From Desulfosporosinus acidiphilus SJ4 (GTDB taxonomy: Bacteria > Bacillota > Desulfitobacteriia > Desulfitobacteriales > Desulfitobacteriaceae): 64,000 nt of DNA. Positions 61,550 through 64,000 of this stretch are shown piece after piece. The translations under genes were made by a program, and so were the position numbers. Numbering within the stretch: the first letter of the stretch is position 1; each line of letters begins with the position of its first letter. The notes under the pieces were generated by a model. It saw only the letters and a program-made list of their open reading frames with translations. It made no database searches and had not been told where the DNA came from. The stretch is from NCBI RefSeq assembly GCF_000255115.2, contig NC_018068.1, positions 2,017,977 to 2,081,976 of the forward strand, given 5' to 3'.

Positions 61550-61599
61550 CCATGCCCTTGCGAGCACTAGAACCTGAATCTAGCGCGTCTGCCAGTTCC
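61524..61599 (-). tRNA. 5'-truncated tRNA-Leu (anticodon CAG), pseudo-tRNA
   Basis: Read on the minus strand, the sequence from GGAACTGGCAGACGCGC through the anticodon loop TTCAGGT (anticodon CAG), a long class II variable arm, the T-arm TTCAAGT and the encoded CCA is a normal tRNA-Leu. Before GGAACTGG, the expected acceptor strand GCGGTCG and the start of the D-stem are missing; the bases there (AGATTTGGACA) do not pair with the 3' acceptor strand CGACCGC. It is therefore a 3' fragment, as left at the far end of an integrated element, not a working tRNA. Confidence 0.75.
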
Positions 61600-61726
61600 T
61601 GTCCAAATCTCTGAACGCTTACATACATAAGGATTATAGAGTTTTTAAATAACTGAAAAATCTAGTGGGGAACTAATTACCTGTAATTGTTTGCTATTTT
61701 AGCACATAACTTGTCATAAATAAACT

Positions 61727-61963
61727 ATGTATAAAAAGAATAACAAAAATAAAAATTTTATACGTTTAGAAAATCCCGCAAACTTGCTTATAGCAATACT
61801 TTCACTAATTATCCCTAGTGTGCTTAATATGGATAGTATTATCTCAAACAATAAATCAAAATATTGTCCTACTTGTGCTAAGGAAATTAAATTAGAAAAT
61901 GATAGGAAAATCCAAAAAGAAAGATATTATAGTAATAAATTCTCGCAAATAGAAAACGCTTAA
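61727..61963 (+). CDS. Small Cys-motif protein (78 aa), possibly decayed
   Basis: ATG 61727 (no clear binding site) opens a Lys/Asn/Ile-rich protein that ends with KYCPTCAKEIKLENDRK and a Tyr/Lys-rich tail. The CPTCAKEI motif is repeated at about 62035-62060 in another fragment, so it belongs to a small zinc-type gene family. The surroundings are about three quarters A+T. Confidence 0.4.
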   Translation: MYKKNNKNKNFIRLENPANLLIAILSLIIPSVLNMDSIISNNKSKYCPTCAKEIKLENDRKIQKERYYSNKFSQIENA

Positions 61964-62029
61964 AAGTCACATATATCAATACTTTTAAAGAATAGATGTA
62001 ATTTTGTATATATGAATATAATAACAAAT

Positions 62030-62120
62030 TAAAATATTGTCCAACTTGTGCAAAAGAAATTGAGAAAAGTAACTGGGTGGAAAGAAAAAGGAGACAAAGA
62101 AATAAAAATGTCACGAAATA
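62030..62120 (+). pseudogene. Second CPTCAKEI gene fragment
   Basis: NKLKYCPTCAKEIEKSNWVE followed by RKRRQRNKNVTK and a stop (about 62118) repeats the C-terminal part of the gene at 61727, without its own start. Further short echoes (ending in a tag like AAAATAGAAAACGCCTG) are found near 62800 and 63100. Confidence 0.4.
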
Positions 62121-62147
62121 GAAACGCCCTGAAATTCAATTATAGAA

Positions 62148-62886
62148 AGGGTTTGACGATATATAAAACAAAACGTATTAATAATGGTAAAGAAATAACA
62201 TAGTATTATCAATGCTTCCAGATTACATTGTACTTTGTTTCTCAATGGTCACTTAGGGAAAGAAATATCAAATGTTAAGAAAGCAGTGAAGTTTTAGAAG
62301 ACCCTTATACACCAACCCTTTCAGGATTCATCAAAATCAAGAACATAGCAATATTAGTATTTGTACTTTATTTCTTAATGTCCTATAAGGGAAGAAATAA
62401 AATTTAATCGCGTTTTAATCAAAATTATCAAAATTAGTGTAAATCATAAAAATCACACCCTTCAATCCCTTATGTGGCAATGGTTTCAGAAATTAGTTAA
62501 ATTGCTGTATATGGGTATATAAGCATTTTTCACGTAATTAGTTAAAGCGGATTCTACAGTCCTACTCGCACAACGGTTTCAGGGCTGTCTATCTTCCTTG
62601 TATATGGTATATAAACAAATTCAAAATATTTGCTTATTATGATACTAATAGTAGCCAATCAAATAATATAATCAAATTAAATAATCATTCTAATTATGAA
62701 TACTAATAGTTGTCTACCAAATAATATTTACATTTAAAATTACCAATGGCTGGTAAAGTGATAAGTATATTATATTAGTGTTTTTGTACATAAAAAGCGA
62801 GAAAATAGAAAACGTCTAAAACTGGCTTGTGACAAGGGTTTGATAATACATAAAACAAAACGTATTAATAATGGTAAAGAAATGAC
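62148..62886 (+). repeat. Direct repeat of about 52 bp, two copies
   Basis: 62148-62199 and 62835-62886 match at all but about four positions (AGGGTTTGA, then AAAACAAAACGTATTAATAA). In one frame they encode KTKRINNGKE, so they are probably remains of a duplicated gene. A short tag (AATAGAAAACGC) precedes each and recurs near 61948 and 63098. No intact gene can be supported from 62.1 to 63.7 kb. Confidence 0.6.
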
Positions 62887-63294
62887 AAATGTGAAGTTTT
62901 AGAAAAACCTCTTAACCCATATCCAACAATCATTTCAAGGTTTGTTACAGCCATTCTAATATGGATATAGTTAAAAATCGTGGAAGGAAAACAGAAATCC
63001 TCTGTATCCCCACAGATACAAGCGATTCCAGTCACGCTCTAGCCGTTGTAATGTGGATAGTATTTTAATAAAAAGTAAAAAAAATAAAAATGTTCGAAAA
63101 TAGAAAACGCCTGTAACTACACTCCTGTAATACTTACAGAGGACACATGTATTTTCTTAACTTATGATATATAGTATTATTTTTTTTATTTAACTTCTTA
63201 ATTAACTTTTTAACTCGATTATCCTCCACCTTCAGCAAGTGGATTATAATACATTACTAGTTGAAAAATTTAAGTCATTTTATTCCGTTGCGTC

Positions 63295-63397
63295 TCGTTG
63301 GGTAGCTAGACCTGACTCCTCCAAAACAAAGGAAAGACGATAAGCATAGTGAGTATTCTATGCAAAGGTGCGACCTAGTTGTTGCACCTTCTTCTTT
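63295..63397 (+). ncRNA. Possible structured leader RNA ending in a terminator
   Basis: A more GC-rich island in AT-rich DNA, with an inner hairpin (GCATAG..CTATGC near 63345) and a strong terminator-like stem (AAGGTGC..GCACCTT, 63365-63389) followed by CTTCTTTATG. I cannot match it to a riboswitch class I know. It could be a leader of the small genes at 63.74 kb or a small RNA. Confidence 0.35.
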
Positions 63398-63738
63398 ATG
63401 TTTAAATATCAATTCTAAGTTTCAAAACACCATCAATTGATGGTAAATTTATACCTATCTTTCTTAGTTGGTATAATTCTATACCCATGATAAAAAAGTA
63501 TAGAAAAATCAATTTAAATGACCTTCTAAGGCGTTACAAAATGATACCCCTTACAATTACCCTACTTAACATTTTAAACTCAATACAGCCGATTTAAAAT
63601 GAAATATTGATTTTTACCATACCCGCAAACCCTTGATATAAGCCATTTTTAAAAATGCCATTTTTTCATCATTAAGGGGATTCCACCCCTCTTTTGATGA
63701 ATTAAATATATCCCAAAAAACGAATGGAGGTGAAACAA

Positions 63739-63873
63739 ATGACAAGTAAAATTGTAAGATTTATAACTATTAATTTTTCATTAAATCCAAAATATTACAT
63801 TGTAAAATATGGTTTGGAAGATATTGCTAAAACAATTGAAGATTTCAGAAACGATTTAAACAAAAGGAGATGA
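63739..63873 (+). CDS. Small protein (44 aa)
   Basis: ATG 63739 follows GGAGGTGAAACAA. The 44 residues (MTSKIVRFITINFSLNPKYY then IVKYGLEDIAKTIEDFRNDL) form a basic, partly amphipathic peptide. Its ribosome binding site and first codons are echoed by the next gene (GGAGATGAAACAAATG), so the two are related in layout. Unknown family. Confidence 0.6.
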   Translation: MTSKIVRFITINFSLNPKYYIVKYGLEDIAKTIEDFRNDLNKRR

Positions 63874-63878
63874 AACAA

Positions 63879-64000
63879 ATGAGATTAATTAGATTTATGA
63901 GACATCCAATAAAAAATGCATTAATAGCAATTCAAGTAGTTGGTTCTATATTGCAGGAATACCCAAAACAAACCTTAATCTTTATTATAGTTTATTGCCT
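63879..64000 (+). CDS. Small hydrophobic protein, runs off the window
   Basis: ATG 63879 follows AGGAGATGAAACAA and starts 6 bp after the previous stop. The visible 40 residues (MRLIRFMRHPIKNALIAIQV, VGSILQEYPKQTLIFIIVY) have a basic start and at least one hydrophobic segment. It is cut by the window end. Confidence 0.55.
   Translation, partial: MRLIRFMRHPIKNALIAIQVVGSILQEYPKQTLIFIIVYC

Noticed and set aside
61524-61611. Intact tRNA-Leu
   Set aside because: The 5' acceptor strand and the first half of the D-stem are absent and do not pair with the 3' strand, so it is called a truncated copy.
1-64000. CRISPR array
   Set aside because: The only regular repeats are the iterons at 39.06-39.5 kb, the protein repeats in the SIR2-STAND gene and the AT-rich repeats at 62 kb. 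None has the equal spacers of a CRISPR array, and no cas gene is present.

Overview
The window looks like a piece of the chromosome of an endospore-forming clostridium (low to middling GC, AGGAGG-type ribosome binding sites, many TTG and GTG starts, a GerAB-type spore germination permease). The KdpD/KdpE proteins, the APC permeases and the small mobile-element proteins suggest the Desulfosporosinus/Desulfitobacterium neighbourhood of the Peptococcaceae. This is an inference from recognised families, not from a database search.

1-22.8 kb is mostly chromosomal. A potassium module comes first: sensor kinase KdpD, regulator KdpE and a KimA-like K+ permease, with no kdpFABC beside them. It is followed by an amino acid permease, a double peptidoglycan-binding protein, a noncoding stretch full of hairpins, an IS110-family element, several small or hypothetical genes, an AraC/GyrI-like regulator, a flavodoxin-like reductase, a DinB-fold protein, a hotdog thioesterase and a GerAB-like permease. 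From about 20 kb to 22.8 kb the sequence frays into short, broken and accessory genes.

22.85-61.55 kb is an integrated element of about 38.7 kb. A 26-bp direct repeat identical to the 3' end of a tRNA-Leu gene bounds it. A tyrosine integrase and an excisionase sit at the left edge, and three short GACTGA-type repeats lie just inside each end. The cargo begins with a SIR2-STAND NTPase carrying about 14 tandem repeats, a broken fosX, a HEPN-motif protein and an SF1 helicase. Next come a serine recombinase and a plasmid-like replication block (DUF927 protein beside two opposed iteron arrays around an AT-rich core), then an IS200 remnant.

41.6-53.3 kb is the most unusual part: about 15 unrelated small genes, all on the + strand, separated by a recurring same-orientation intergenic motif (CATAT-N4/5-GTTAGGCTAATAATGG, or a TTATCGGAC variant). 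This resembles a degenerate integron-like cassette array without a visible integrase gene. The right part of the element holds a LexA-like repressor, a holin-like type I toxin with an antisense promoter, several HTH_17 proteins and a three-gene cluster of secreted or membrane-anchored proteins, the last of which has an in-frame stop.

The tRNA-Leu copy at 61.5 kb lacks its 5' acceptor strand and part of the D-stem. The intact tRNA therefore probably lies beyond the window, and a second element (61.6 kb to the window end, very AT-rich, with decayed repeated genes) appears to sit in tandem. No CRISPR array, rRNA or intact tRNA was seen.
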